From JBHIEE01 sp046760445 (lineage in GTDB: Bacteria > Acidobacteriota > Aminicenantia > JdFR-78): a stretch of DNA of 32,434 bases. Position numbers and translations under genes: made by a program. Within the stretch, counting starts at the first letter, position 1, and each line of letters starts with the position of its first letter. A model generated the notes under the pieces. It did no database searches. It had not been told where the DNA came from and worked only from the letters and a program-made list of their open reading frames with translations. Below, piece after piece: positions 24,862 to 32,434 of this stretch. The stretch is taken from the NCBI GenBank assembly GCA_046760445.1, contig JBHIEE010000018.1, positions 1 through 32,434 on the forward strand, given 5' to 3'.

Positions 24862-25974
24862 TTAAGCTCTCTTGAGAGCTTTAAAACTACCTACACTTAA
24901 AGCTCCTAAACCTAAAATCATAGTGAGTAATCTTATGAGCCAACCGACATAGGGAATATTAAACAAAATGGTAAATATTACTATTCCTAAAATCAAAGCC
25001 CAAAGAGAAGCGCTTTCTCTCGATTTCAATATTTCTTCACCAGCAACTAAACTAACGAAGATTTTTCCTATATAGAGAAATAAAAAGTAAAAAAGGAAGA
25101 GAATAATAGCTAATGGTATTCCAATAATTGTTATAGCGACAAGAGCTGTAGCAATTGGAAGGCAAACCAAAACAACAAATCCAATACCCAAACTTTTCCA
25201 GTAATATCTCACTTGTTCACTTACTTTACCAGTTAATTTAGGAAAAAGTTTGATTAACACTATTCCAATAATTATTGTTCCAATCATAAAGAGCAGTTTA
25301 AAAACATAAAATTTCCAGTTAAGCCACTTGCTTTTCTTTTTCTTAAAAGGGAGCTTTTCAACTTTTCCCTCTATACTTGCTCCTTTTATTATATCAATCT
25401 TTCTTGCTCTATATTTTAGATCCCCTTTAATTTTAGCAGAAGGATGGATAGTGAGTTGCTCGGCTCCTAATTCAGCTTGTTTTCCGATTATTCCTGAGAG
25501 CTGAATGGTTCCCGAACCACCCTTTAATTCTCCCACTATTTCTCCCTTGAATTGAGCCTCTCCACCTCCAATAAAGACATCTCTTTTAACCAAACTGTTT
25601 TTAGACAAAACAACATTGCCTCCGAAAGCGGTCAGGCTTTTTTCAATCTGTCCATTAATAATAACTGATCCACACCAGACCCGGACATCATCTCCAGCTA
25701 CTCCATTTAGAGTAAAGGAGCCTCCCATACCTATGATATCTCCTTTTACTTCTCCATTGATGTTGATGGTGTTGCCTCCAAAAAACAAATCTCCATTAAT
25801 AACTCCATCAATATTAATTATTGCTCCTCCCACAAATAAGTCTCCTTCAATTACTTCATCTTTGGCAACGGAAAAATGACTTGAACCTTTAAATTGAGTA
25901 GCCCAGGAGTTAGCACATAGAAGTAAGAACAAAATTAGTGTTAAAATAATTAACAGAATAATTTTTTTATTCAT
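24862..25974 (-). CDS. Secreted bactofilin-like beta-solenoid membrane protein
   Basis: The 370-residue protein has a signal peptide (1-26, ending ANSWA), a beta-solenoid of repeated short strands (GDLFVGGAIINIDGVINGD, GDLFFGGNTININGEVKGD and following turns, about 40-205) of the polymer-forming bactofilin type, then a basic linker (KKKKSKW) and about four transmembrane helices to the C-terminus. Bactofilins form polymers; this version would place the solenoid outside the cytoplasm and anchor it in the membrane. Its ATG overlaps the stop of the anti-sigma gene (four bases), so it belongs to the sigma/anti-sigma operon and is probably an effector or sensor of the envelope response. Function is inferred. 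Confidence 0.8.
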   Translation of the reverse strand: MNKKIILLIILTLILFLLLCANSWATQFKGSSHFSVAKDEVIEGDLFVGGAIINIDGVINGDLFFGGNTININGEVKGDIIGMGGSFTLNGVAGDDVRVWCGSVIINGQIEKSLTAFGGNVVLSKNSLVKRDVFIGGGEAQFKGEIVGELKGGSGTIQLSGIIGKQAELGAEQLTIHPSAKIKGDLKYRARKIDIIKGASIEGKVEKLPFKKKKSKWLNWKFYVFKLLFMIGTIIIGIVLIKLFPKLTGKVSEQVRYYWKSLGIGFVVLVCLPIATALVAITIIGIPLAIILFLFYFLFLYIGKIFVSLVAGEEILKSRESASLWALILGIVIFTILFNIPYVGWLIRLLTMILGLGALSVGSFKALKRA

Positions 25975-26513
25975 TTATATTCCTCCTTTAAAAGTTTTTT
26001 CTGTTTAATTAAATAGCTGCGTAAAATTATTATTAAAAGAATAATGATGAAAATTTGTCCAACAACAATTCGGGTTAATTCCTCGGGAGTGATAAAAATA
26101 ATTTCTCTTAAAATAAAGGAAACTATAGATGAAATAAGAGAAAAAGGGGTGAAAATAAAAGAGAGAAAATTTTGGAAAAAAGCAGTTGATTTTAGATAGA
26201 TGGACAGAAAATAAGGTGCTAATATTCCTGTTAAAATGAAAATTCCATAAACGAGAAAAGACCAGGAATTCTTTTCTCTGAAATATTGAGATTCAGAAGA
26301 GATTATTTTATTCATTATGGCTGGAATTAAATTCAGAGGAGTATAATCTGTTTCAAATATTTTTTTTATTCTTAGATTTTCCTTTTTAATCCGCTCAACT
26401 ATTTTTTGACATTTTCCACACTCTTTAAGGTGAGTTAATACTCTTTTTCTTTCTTCTGGGTTTAACTCATTATCTAAAAATATAGAATATACTGTTTCTT
26501 CAAAACATTTCAT
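25971..26513 (-). CDS. Zinc-finger anti-sigma factor, membrane-bound
   Basis: The 180-residue protein opens with an anti-sigma zinc domain: Cys3 and H28-x3-C32-x2-C35 (LTHLKECGKCQ), the ZAS signature. Residues 1-50 should bind and silence the sigma factor encoded just upstream. About three hydrophobic helices follow (near 83-107, 113-135 and 148-170), so it is an inner-membrane sensor, with a short basic tail. Its start lies one base after the sigma-gene stop, with GGAG in the end of that gene, and its stop overlaps the bactofilin-like gene. No cleavage site can be predicted with confidence. Confidence 0.87.
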   Translation of the reverse strand: MKCFEETVYSIFLDNELNPEERKRVLTHLKECGKCQKIVERIKKENLRIKKIFETDYTPLNLIPAIMNKIISSESQYFREKNSWSFLVYGIFILTGILAPYFLSIYLKSTAFFQNFLSFIFTPFSLISSIVSFILREIIFITPEELTRIVVGQIFIIILLIIILRSYLIKQKKLLKEEYK

Positions 26514-26514
26514 T

Positions 26515-27069
26515 TTATACTCCCATTTCTTTCAGTTTTTCCCTTAGTTCATTTTTTCCCCTAAAAATTAAACTTCCCACAGTATTTGTTGGAATATCCA
26601 TAATTTCACTTATTTGCTGGTATGATAACTCATAATAGTATTTCAACATCAAGGCAGTTTGGTATTTAATAGGGATTGATTTAAGGGCTTTTTTGAGTTC
26701 TCTTTCTTCTGACTTTCTGAAGAAAACATTCTCGGGACTCCTCAGTTCAGCTCGATTCTTCCTATTAGAGAATTCAGTAAAAAGATACTTTTCTTCCCTT
26801 TTTCTTTTCCTTAAAATATCATTCAAATGATTGACTGCAATTTTAAATATCCAGGTTGAAAATTTATAACTGGTTTTAAATGAAGGTAGTGAGTTATAAA
26901 CTTTTATAAAAATTTCCATTGTTGCATCCTCTGCGTCCTGGGGAGTTCCAAGAAGATGTAAGCAAAGATTAAAAATCTGTTTCTGAAAATGACTGATGAT
27001 TTGACCGAAACATTCTTTTTTCCCATTTAAACATTCCTTAATTATTGAAATTATTTCAGCCTCATTCAT
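26515..27069 (-). CDS. ECF-family RNA polymerase sigma factor
   Basis: I start at ATG 27069 (184 residues); the 43 residues of the longer frame upstream are low-complexity and contain the likely promoter. Region 2 is clear (LGTPQDAEDATMEIFIKVY, then FSTWIFKIAVNHLNDILRKR), as is region 4 (SIPIKYQTALMLKYYYELSY and ISEIMDIPTNTVGSLIFRGK, the helix-turn-helix for the -35 element). The linker carries no C-terminal extension. It should direct RNA polymerase to envelope-stress genes when the adjacent zinc anti-sigma factor is inactivated. Self-regulation is likely; a candidate ECF-type promoter is at 27091-27119. Confidence 0.93.
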   Translation of the reverse strand: MNEAEIISIIKECLNGKKECFGQIISHFQKQIFNLCLHLLGTPQDAEDATMEIFIKVYNSLPSFKTSYKFSTWIFKIAVNHLNDILRKRKREEKYLFTEFSNRKNRAELRSPENVFFRKSEERELKKALKSIPIKYQTALMLKYYYELSYQQISEIMDIPTNTVGSLIFRGKNELREKLKEMGV

Positions 27070-27090
27070 TATGTGTTTATTATATATAAT

Positions 27091-27119
27091 AATACGCCTG
27101 AAAACGGAAAAAATTGCAA
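27091..27119 (-). promoter_or_regulatory. Candidate autoregulated ECF-type promoter
   Basis: On the minus strand TTGCAA (27114-27119) is followed after 17 nt by CGTATT (27091-27096). CGT at the -10 is common in ECF promoters. It places the start about 15 nt before the sigma-factor ATG. It may instead be an ordinary promoter using the TATAAT-like sequence nearby. Confidence 0.35.
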
Positions 27120-27150
27120 AACTTTTTTTAAATAATCTTGTATAATTGTA

Positions 27151-27273
27151 ATGATAACTCGAGACAGATTCCTCATAAAGAGGAGAGTTGCTCAACAAAT
27201 TAGATATGCCGAGAATTTAGGACTTGGAATCGGAGATTTAAGTAAAGTTAAAATTGTTGAATTAAAGGAATAG
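27151..27273 (+). CDS. Possible 40-residue basic protein
   Basis: An ATG frame divergent from the sigma gene encodes 40 residues (MITRDRFLIKRRVAQQ..., ending KVKIVELKE) with alternating basic and hydrophobic residues. TATAAT at 27141-27146 is only four bases before the ATG, so a leaderless mRNA would be needed; there is no ribosome-binding site and no good -35 at normal spacing. It might be the end of a decayed gene. I do not recognise it. From 27274 to 27373 nothing else can be supported. Confidence 0.22.
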   Translation: MITRDRFLIKRRVAQQIRYAENLGLGIGDLSKVKIVELKE

Positions 27274-27373
27274 AGCGATAGGGAAGAGCAAGTATTGATG
27301 TTTTATTTTTAGTCAAAAAGAAATTGGACTGAACTGAAAAACTGATAAATTAATTAATTCTTCAATTTTAATA

Positions 27374-27402
27374 TTGAAATCTTTCTTTACAGTTATTATA
27401 TT
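27374..27402 (+). promoter_or_regulatory. Sigma-70 promoter for the TIGR04076 gene
   Basis: TTGAAA (27374-27379), 17-nt spacer, TATATT (27397-27402), ten of twelve consensus bases. Transcription would start near 27409, about 30 nt before the ATG with its GAGGAGG site. Confidence 0.5.
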
Positions 27403-27438
27403 TTAAGTAAAGAATAATACTCTCTTAGAGGAGGAAAT

Positions 27439-27708
27439 ATGAAAGATCTAAGAGTAGAAGTAATTGAAGTTAAGGAACGTTGTGGGGCCAAACACAAGCC
27501 AGGTGATATTTTTTATATTAGAGGCGAGGGAATGATTGAAATTCCCAACGGAAAGAAGTTCTGTCTTTACGCCCTAACCAGTTTGATTCCTTTCTTGACT
27601 AATAAGCAGAGAGAGGAAGAATTGCCCAATGATGATTGGATTGCAGAGACTTCTGAATTAACCTGTCCTGATCCTAAAGGAGTTGTTTTTAAGGTAACAA
27701 CAATTTAA
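27439..27708 (+). CDS. TIGR04076-family protein
   Basis: The 89-residue cytosolic protein matches the small TIGR04076 family: an N-terminal strand (LRVEVIEVKERCG), KHKPGDIFYI, a Cys-containing middle (FCLYALTSLIPFL) and the terminal CPDPKGVVFKV motif. The conserved Cys residues (15, 42, 75) suggest metal or redox chemistry, but no function is established to my knowledge. It starts after a strong AGAGGAGG site and its own promoter, and stands alone between the sigma operon and the convergent CstA gene. Confidence 0.85.
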   Translation: MKDLRVEVIEVKERCGAKHKPGDIFYIRGEGMIEIPNGKKFCLYALTSLIPFLTNKQREEELPNDDWIAETSELTCPDPKGVVFKVTTI

Positions 27709-27711
27709 AAA

Positions 27712-27850
27712 CCAAATGACCAAACTCAAATCCAACAGTTAAAAATCCAAATTACAAAATCCAAAGTTCAAATGAAATCCAAATGACTAAATGTTATCCT
27801 GAGTACTCGGGATTAGTATTTGACATTTGAGTTTTGACATTTGGATTTTT
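27712..27850. repeat. Inverted-repeat element at a convergent gene junction
   Basis: Left arm 27712-27792 is a run of CAAATCCAAA-like words, and the right arm 27818-27850 is their complement. Perfect pairs include AAATCCAAATG (27775-27785) with CATTTGGATTT (27838-27848), and AAACTCAAAT (27722-27731) with ATTTGAGTTT (27825-27834). The centre 27796-27813 is a palindrome with one wobble (ATCCTGAGTACTCGGGAT). It lies between the convergent TIGR04076 and CstA genes and resembles the element at 16446-16695 in design. Confidence 0.6.
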
Positions 27851-27899
27851 ATACTTTAGGATTTTAGTTCTCTGATTTTTAGCTTCTGTTTACGAGCAC

Positions 27900-29564
27900 T
27901 TATTTCATCGTGAATAGCACTTTTCGTGCATCAAAGATAATAAATACAGCTAAGAAAACAAGAATAGTTGAAATTATGGCTAAGATATAACTTTGACTTT
28001 TGAAAAAATTGTATCCCTGGTAAGAAAGAGCAGCAACGGTGGTTAAAAGCATAAAATAAGCAGGATAAAGAGTATATTTTTTAGGTTTCTTTATTCCTAC
28101 AAAATAGGCGGAAACAACAACCAGGGCTAAAGCAGCCACTAATTGATTACTTGCTCCAAAAACAGGCCAGATTGCTTTATAACCTTCTGTTGCTCCTAAA
28201 AGTCCAGCAAATACAATAGTAATTGCTGAACCAAACCATCTATTTTGAAAAGGAGAGATTTTTTTACCTAATAATTCAGCTAAAATAAATCTCGACAATC
28301 TGGTTGAGGTATCCAATGTAGTCAAAACAAAAGCATTAAGCATAATCATTCCCAAAAATAATCCAGCAGTTAGAGTAAAACCAGGGACGGCACTAATGAA
28401 TTTTCCAAAACCAGTAGCAAAAGCAATAATAGGGCCTCCTCCACCTCCTTTTTCCACTGTAGTCATTAGATATTGATAGCCGAATTGAGTTTTTGCTCCT
28501 GAAGGGTCCCAGATTAAAGCACCACTGGCAATTAATATTACTAATCCTGCTAAAGCTGCTTCAGTTATCATTGCTCCGTAGCCAATTAATTTCCCTTTAG
28601 ACTCTTTGGAAAGTTGTTTGGAAGTAGTTCCTCCGGCTACCAAGGAATGGAATCCGGATATCGCTCCACAGGCAATTAACACAAAAAGCATTGGCCAGAG
28701 GGGTCCTTTTTCACTGAAAAAAGAGACAAATGCTGGAGCATTAATATTCGGATGAGCGAAAATTAACCCAAGATACCCTAACCCTAGTCCTAAAAACAAA
28801 ATCCAAGTGCTTATATAATCCCTTGGTTGAAGGAGAAACCAAACAGGAAGGGAAGAGGCAAAAAGACTGTAGATAAGGAGGATATAAAACCAAAAAGTTA
28901 CATTAGATATTCCTAAAATACTCACAGGAATTTTTACTGGAAATAACTCCCCGATATAGAGAAGGAGAAATAGAGCTAAAAGGGCGAGAATTGTTCCCAT
29001 AATAACATTAACCCCTTTTTGGTAAACTATCCAGCCAAATAGCATAGCAATAAAAATCAAGCCAAAAGTAGGAATGACGATTTCTGGCTGAGAGACTAAA
29101 GTCTGAGAAGCAACCACAGCAAAAATTGCGACCACTAAAAGCAAGGCTAACCAGAGGAAAATAGAGAAAATCACTTTGGCTCGGTAGCCTAAAACTCTCT
29201 CTGAAATATCAGCAATGGAGCGTCCTTTATTCCTTACTGAAGCCATTAGAGAAGTATAGTCATGCACTGCACCAATAAATATACTTCCCAGAGCAACCCA
29301 CAAAATTGCTCCTACCCAACCAAAGTAAAGAACCCCGATTAAGGGTCCAACAATTGGTCCTGCTCCTGCTATAGATGAAAAATGATGACCAAAAAGAAGG
29401 GGAACTTTAGCTGGAGCGTAATCTACCCCATCAAAAAACTCTTTAGCTGGTATAGGTTGACTATCATCAGGTTGAATTATTTTTTTTTCTATATAGCTAC
29501 CATAAACTTTATAACCAATGATTAGCCAGACTATTAAAATTAATCCTAAAATGAGTGTGTTCAT
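27900..29564 (-). CDS. cstA: Carbon starvation protein CstA, peptide/pyruvate transporter
   Basis: This 554-residue, about 16-helix inner-membrane protein is recognised as CstA by KVPLLFGHHFSSIAGAGPIVGPLIG near residue 55, the EFFDGVDYAPA segment before it, and GSIFIGAVHDYTSLMASVRNKG in the first quarter. CstA-type transporters import peptides and pyruvate, and in several bacteria are induced by starvation. It starts after an AGGAG site, 40 bp downstream of the second OPT gene on the same strand, so the two form a peptide-uptake operon. The gene is intact and shorter than the Escherichia coli protein (about 700), as in many other CstA forms. Confidence 0.94.
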   Translation of the reverse strand: MNTLILGLILIVWLIIGYKVYGSYIEKKIIQPDDSQPIPAKEFFDGVDYAPAKVPLLFGHHFSSIAGAGPIVGPLIGVLYFGWVGAILWVALGSIFIGAVHDYTSLMASVRNKGRSIADISERVLGYRAKVIFSIFLWLALLLVVAIFAVVASQTLVSQPEIVIPTFGLIFIAMLFGWIVYQKGVNVIMGTILALLALFLLLYIGELFPVKIPVSILGISNVTFWFYILLIYSLFASSLPVWFLLQPRDYISTWILFLGLGLGYLGLIFAHPNINAPAFVSFFSEKGPLWPMLFVLIACGAISGFHSLVAGGTTSKQLSKESKGKLIGYGAMITEAALAGLVILIASGALIWDPSGAKTQFGYQYLMTTVEKGGGGGPIIAFATGFGKFISAVPGFTLTAGLFLGMIMLNAFVLTTLDTSTRLSRFILAELLGKKISPFQNRWFGSAITIVFAGLLGATEGYKAIWPVFGASNQLVAALALVVVSAYFVGIKKPKKYTLYPAYFMLLTTVAALSYQGYNFFKSQSYILAIISTILVFLAVFIIFDARKVLFTMK

Positions 29565-29604
29565 TTATAAAATCTCCTAAATAACCAATAACTAATTCAC
29601 GATT

Positions 29605-31530
29605 TCATCTTGATGTTTTTCGCACAAGATATCCAGCTAATAGAATAAAGGCAGCTAAGGCAATTAGTTGGCCAATGTCTCCTGGCCAAACAAGTCCAAT
29701 ACCTGCTGGTTTGGCTTTAGCTATAAAAGCATAAAGAGCAATTAAAACTCCGACAATTCCTTCACCAGCAATCAAGCCTGAACCCAGGAGAATTCCTCTT
29801 TCTTTTTTTCTCAATTTCAATTCCTCGTTTTCCCTGGCGCGTTTTTCAATAAAATATCTGATAGTGCCTCCCACAAAAACAGGAGTCATGGTTGAGAGGG
29901 GAAGATAAATACCCACAGCAAAAGGAAGTGAAGGAACTCCCAGAAGTTCGGCGAGCAAAGCAAAAGAACCACCAACCAGCACTAGTCCCCAAGGTAAATC
30001 TGCTGAAAGAACACCTTCAATGACTGTTTTCATCAAAACTGCCTGGGGAGCAGGCAAAGCTGTAGAGCCAAAAGTGAAAGATTCTCCCAGAAGCCAAACA
30101 GCTGCTGCAATACCAAAAGCTGAAGCAAGAACACCAATAATTTCAGATGTTTGTTGCCTTTTAGGAGTGGCTCCTATTATGTAGCCTGATTTAAGGTCTT
30201 GAGAAATATCACCAGCAATAGAAGCAGCTACACAAACAACAGTTCCAATAGTCAAAGCAGCGACCTTGCCAAAATCGCCTGTCCAACCAAGGGCAAAGAA
30301 GAGAAGGCTTGTTCCTAAGAGAGTCACAATTGTCATACCAGAGGTGGGATTTGAAGAAACTCCTACCATTCCAACAATACGAGAGGAGACGGTAACAAAA
30401 CAAAAGGCAAAAAATGCAATACAGATCGCAGCAATCATTCTGATAAACAGAGAAGTTTCTGTTCCAATAATATGAGGAGTAAGAATAATAATAAATATAA
30501 TGGTAATCACACCTAAAAGAATGATTTTCATGGGGAGATCAGTGTCAGTTCTTATTTTTGAAGAAAAAGTAGGTTTGCGGGAGAATCTAATTTCTTTCAA
30601 TCCAATTTTTAAAGAGTTAAACATAGTTGGTACTGATTTGAAAACAGTGATGAGCCCACCCACAGCTACTGCTCCCGCGCCAATATATCTGATATATCTA
30701 TTCCAGATTTCAGGAGCTGACATTTCTGCTATTGTTTTGGTACTTTCAGGAAATAGAGGAAGATTAAGGTAATTTCCAAAATAAGCAATAAGGGGAATAA
30801 TTCCCAGCCAGGAAAGAAGACCACCGGCAACCATGATGGCTGCAATTCTATAGCCTAAAATATAGCCAACTCCTAAAAGAGCAGGCATAGGTTCCATGCC
30901 TAATTGAGCTTTTTTTAAGACAGGTATTTTGAGTGCGATGCGGTCCGGCCAGAGATGAAAGAAACCGACCAGAGACTTATAAAAAGCTCCGACACCTAGT
31001 CCCAGGAAAACATTTTTTGCTTTGGCACCGCCCTCATCAGCTGCAATCAGTACCTGAGCACTGGCTGTTCCTTCAGGATAAGGGAGAACACCGTGTTCTT
31101 TGACAATTAAAAACTTCCTTAAAGGAATCATAAATAAGACACCTAAAATACCTCCAAGTAATGCAAGGGTACCGATTTGAGCGATGCTCGGATTGAATCC
31201 CCATAGAAATAGAGCAGGGATAGTAAAAATTATGCCTGAGGCAAGGGAAGAACTGGCTGAGCCTGTAGTCTGGGCAATATTGCAATCAAGTATAGTGCTC
31301 TTACCAAGAATAGGTTGTAAAATTCTAAAAATAGCTACTGAAATGACGGCCAGTGGTATAGCGGTGCTAATGGTCAGCCCCACTCGTAGGCCTAGATAAG
31401 CATTGGCTGACCCGAAGATGATTCCAAATATCGCACCTAAAACAACTGCTTTTAGGGTGAGATCTTTATAAGTTGTCTCAGCCGGGACATAAGGCTTAAA
31501 TTCTGTGTGAGATTTATTATTCTCAGCCAT
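29605..31530 (-). CDS. OPT-family oligopeptide transporter (paralogue 2)
   Basis: I use ATG 31530 (641 residues) because AAGGAGGG lies just before it; the in-frame ATG 30 bases upstream has none. The protein has the same family blocks as the OPT at 4805-6799: NAYLGLRVGLTISTAIP, SGSASSSLASGIIFTIPA-like text (here TTGSASSSLASG), SSNPTSGMTIVTLL and GDISQDLKSGYIIGATP. It is an inner-membrane symporter for oligopeptides or related ligands. It leads the operon with cstA. The two OPTs differ enough to suggest distinct substrates, and this copy has no PqqD partner. Confidence 0.92.
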   Translation of the reverse strand: MAENNKSHTEFKPYVPAETTYKDLTLKAVVLGAIFGIIFGSANAYLGLRVGLTISTAIPLAVISVAIFRILQPILGKSTILDCNIAQTTGSASSSLASGIIFTIPALFLWGFNPSIAQIGTLALLGGILGVLFMIPLRKFLIVKEHGVLPYPEGTASAQVLIAADEGGAKAKNVFLGLGVGAFYKSLVGFFHLWPDRIALKIPVLKKAQLGMEPMPALLGVGYILGYRIAAIMVAGGLLSWLGIIPLIAYFGNYLNLPLFPESTKTIAEMSAPEIWNRYIRYIGAGAVAVGGLITVFKSVPTMFNSLKIGLKEIRFSRKPTFSSKIRTDTDLPMKIILLGVITIIFIIILTPHIIGTETSLFIRMIAAICIAFFAFCFVTVSSRIVGMVGVSSNPTSGMTIVTLLGTSLLFFALGWTGDFGKVAALTIGTVVCVAASIAGDISQDLKSGYIIGATPKRQQTSEIIGVLASAFGIAAAVWLLGESFTFGSTALPAPQAVLMKTVIEGVLSADLPWGLVLVGGSFALLAELLGVPSLPFAVGIYLPLSTMTPVFVGGTIRYFIEKRARENEELKLRKKERGILLGSGLIAGEGIVGVLIALYAFIAKAKPAGIGLVWPGDIGQLIALAAFILLAGYLVRKTSR

Positions 31531-31606
31531 TAATCCCTCCTTTTTCAATTTGGAGTGCAAACTTCACGCTTTACTAAAATTTCTAAAAAGTATTTTGTGA
31601 AATTTG

Positions 31607-31635
31607 ATAATATAAAATTTTAAATATTAATTCAA
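31607..31635 (-). promoter_or_regulatory. Candidate sigma-70 promoter of the OPT-cstA operon
   Basis: Minus strand TTGAAT (31630-31635), 17-nt spacer, TATTAT (31607-31612). The region is extremely AT-rich, so several alternatives exist. Confidence 0.35.
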
Positions 31636-31662
31636 TAGAAAATCAATTTTTCTTAAAGATTA

Positions 31663-31691
31663 TTGACTTTATGAATTGTTTTATATATATA
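31663..31691 (+). promoter_or_regulatory. Candidate sigma-70 promoter of the RDD gene
   Basis: TTGACT (31663-31668), 17-nt spacer, TATATA (31686-31691). The start would fall about 11 nt before ATG 31709, which would explain the lack of a ribosome-binding site there. Confidence 0.35.
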
Positions 31692-31708
31692 TACTGAAAA
31701 ATAAACTA

Positions 31709-32389
31709 ATGAAAGATAGCAAAGAGAGTAAGGAAAATTTATCCAAGAAAGTGGAAATAGAAATAATTTATAAACAAGAAAAAGCCTCTTTTATTCGAAG
31801 AGGTATAGCTTATTTCCTTGACCTTTTAGCCATAGGATTGATAAGTATTCCTGTAATATTTTGCCTTATTTTAATTCTTTCTTCTATAAATCCAAATAAG
31901 TATGAAAATCCAATTACTCAAATAAAAGAAGCTATAAAAACTGAGAAAAATATAAAAACTGAGAAGAGTATTATAATTCCACTTGGAAAGCCCATAAAAC
32001 AGGAAAAAGATAACAAAGAAAAGGAAAATATAATTATTGGTATGGAATTTAATTGGGTACAAGAGGTAATTATAACTTATTTATATTTTACTTTATGTTT
32101 CTTCTTTTGGGAAGGAAAAACTTTTGGGAAAGACATCTTGGGATTAAAGGTGATCAAGCAAGATGGCTCAAAACTCACTTTATGGAGTGCTTTTGAACGA
32201 ACTCATGGCTATGCTGCTTCAACACTTATGATGTTATTAGGTTTTTTTCAAATGTTATGGGATAAAGAAGGTCTAACCCTGCATGATAAAATAGCTGATA
32301 CTACTGTGCTCAGAATTAAAAAGATTAAAATAAAAAAGAAAATCAAACCTGGAAAAGAAGCATCAGAAAAATCAAATACCAAAAGTTAA
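31709..32389 (+). CDS. RDD-family membrane protein
   Basis: I start at ATG 31709 (226 residues); the longer frame uses a TTG inside the putative promoter. The RDD domain is shown by FIRRGIAYFLDLLAIGLISI (Arg-Arg and Asp of helix 1), a second helix around VIITYLYFTLCFFFWEGKTFGKDILGLKV and a third ending TLHDKIADTTVL. The loop between helices 1 and 2 is unusually long and charged, with a short internal repeat (KTEKNI, KTEKSI). RDD proteins are small polytopic membrane proteins, some acting as sodium/proton antiporters; most have no proven role. The tail is Lys-rich. Divergent from the OPT-cstA operon. Confidence 0.83.
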   Translation: MKDSKESKENLSKKVEIEIIYKQEKASFIRRGIAYFLDLLAIGLISIPVIFCLILILSSINPNKYENPITQIKEAIKTEKNIKTEKSIIIPLGKPIKQEKDNKEKENIIIGMEFNWVQEVIITYLYFTLCFFFWEGKTFGKDILGLKVIKQDGSKLTLWSAFERTHGYAASTLMMLLGFFQMLWDKEGLTLHDKIADTTVLRIKKIKIKKKIKPGKEASEKSNTKS

Positions 32390-32434
32390 AATTGATAAAA
32401 AAAATGGTTAAGGATTCGAGGATTCAAAGGTTCA

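Noticed and set aside
1..32434. CRISPR arrays, tRNA or rRNA genes, integrases or transposases
   Set aside because: No regularly spaced repeats, cloverleaf or recombinase motifs were found on either strand; the repeats seen are inverted-arm elements only.

Overview
The window is low-GC DNA from a bacterium with two membranes. The diderm call rests on a C-terminal outer-membrane beta-barrel protein, an ExbD/TolR-type protein, several signal peptides and a lytic-transglycosylase-like protein. The backbone is AT-rich with long A/T runs. Gene content (MreBCD-PBP2-RodA, a B12-type radical SAM protein, OPT peptide transporters, CstA, acyl-CoA dehydrogenase, a TIGR04076 protein) fits an uncultured, probably anaerobic, fermentative or peptide-using lineage. 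No rRNA, tRNA or universal marker is present, so I do not assign a phylum.

Layout. 1-1064: a secreted Cys-rich protein cut by the window edge, ending in a transglycosylase-like motif. 1252-4086: a secreted zinc metallopeptidase/beta-propeller/outer-membrane barrel protein. 4087-4401: a regulatory gap with a close match to a sigma-54 promoter, a possible enhancer and a strong terminator only about 95 nt apart. This predicts a GGA-rich small RNA and is the most interesting object here. 4402-7182 (minus): a coiled-coil membrane protein, an OPT oligopeptide transporter and a PqqD-like protein overlapping the transporter's 3' end. 7413-15181 (plus): the rod-shape operon mreB-mreC-mreD-mrdA-rodA plus a radical SAM gene. 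15296-16444: acyl-CoA dehydrogenase with its own near-consensus promoter. 16664-17650 (minus): ExbD/TolR-like protein and a thioredoxin-fold protein. 17803-21871 (plus): a FakA-type kinase fused to a DegV/FakB fatty-acid-binding domain, then an amino-acid permease with two UspA domains. 21934-24508: an accessory island with a methyltransferase and a secreted carbohydrate-binding-type protein whose reading frame is broken twice. 24862-27069 (minus): ECF sigma factor, zinc anti-sigma factor and a secreted bactofilin-like membrane protein. 27439-27708: TIGR04076 protein. 27900-31530 (minus): a second OPT transporter and CstA. 31709-32389: RDD membrane protein.

Themes. Peptide uptake recurs (two OPT paralogues, CstA, amino-acid permease), as do envelope growth and envelope sensing (Mre/Rod operon, sigma/anti-sigma/bactofilin operon, outer-membrane peptidase). 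Two convergent gene junctions (16446-16695 and 27712-27850) carry similarly built inverted-repeat elements: AT-rich arms of the CAAATCCAAA type around a palindromic, more GC-rich centre. Several start codons were moved from the longest frame to a start preceded by a good ribosome-binding site.
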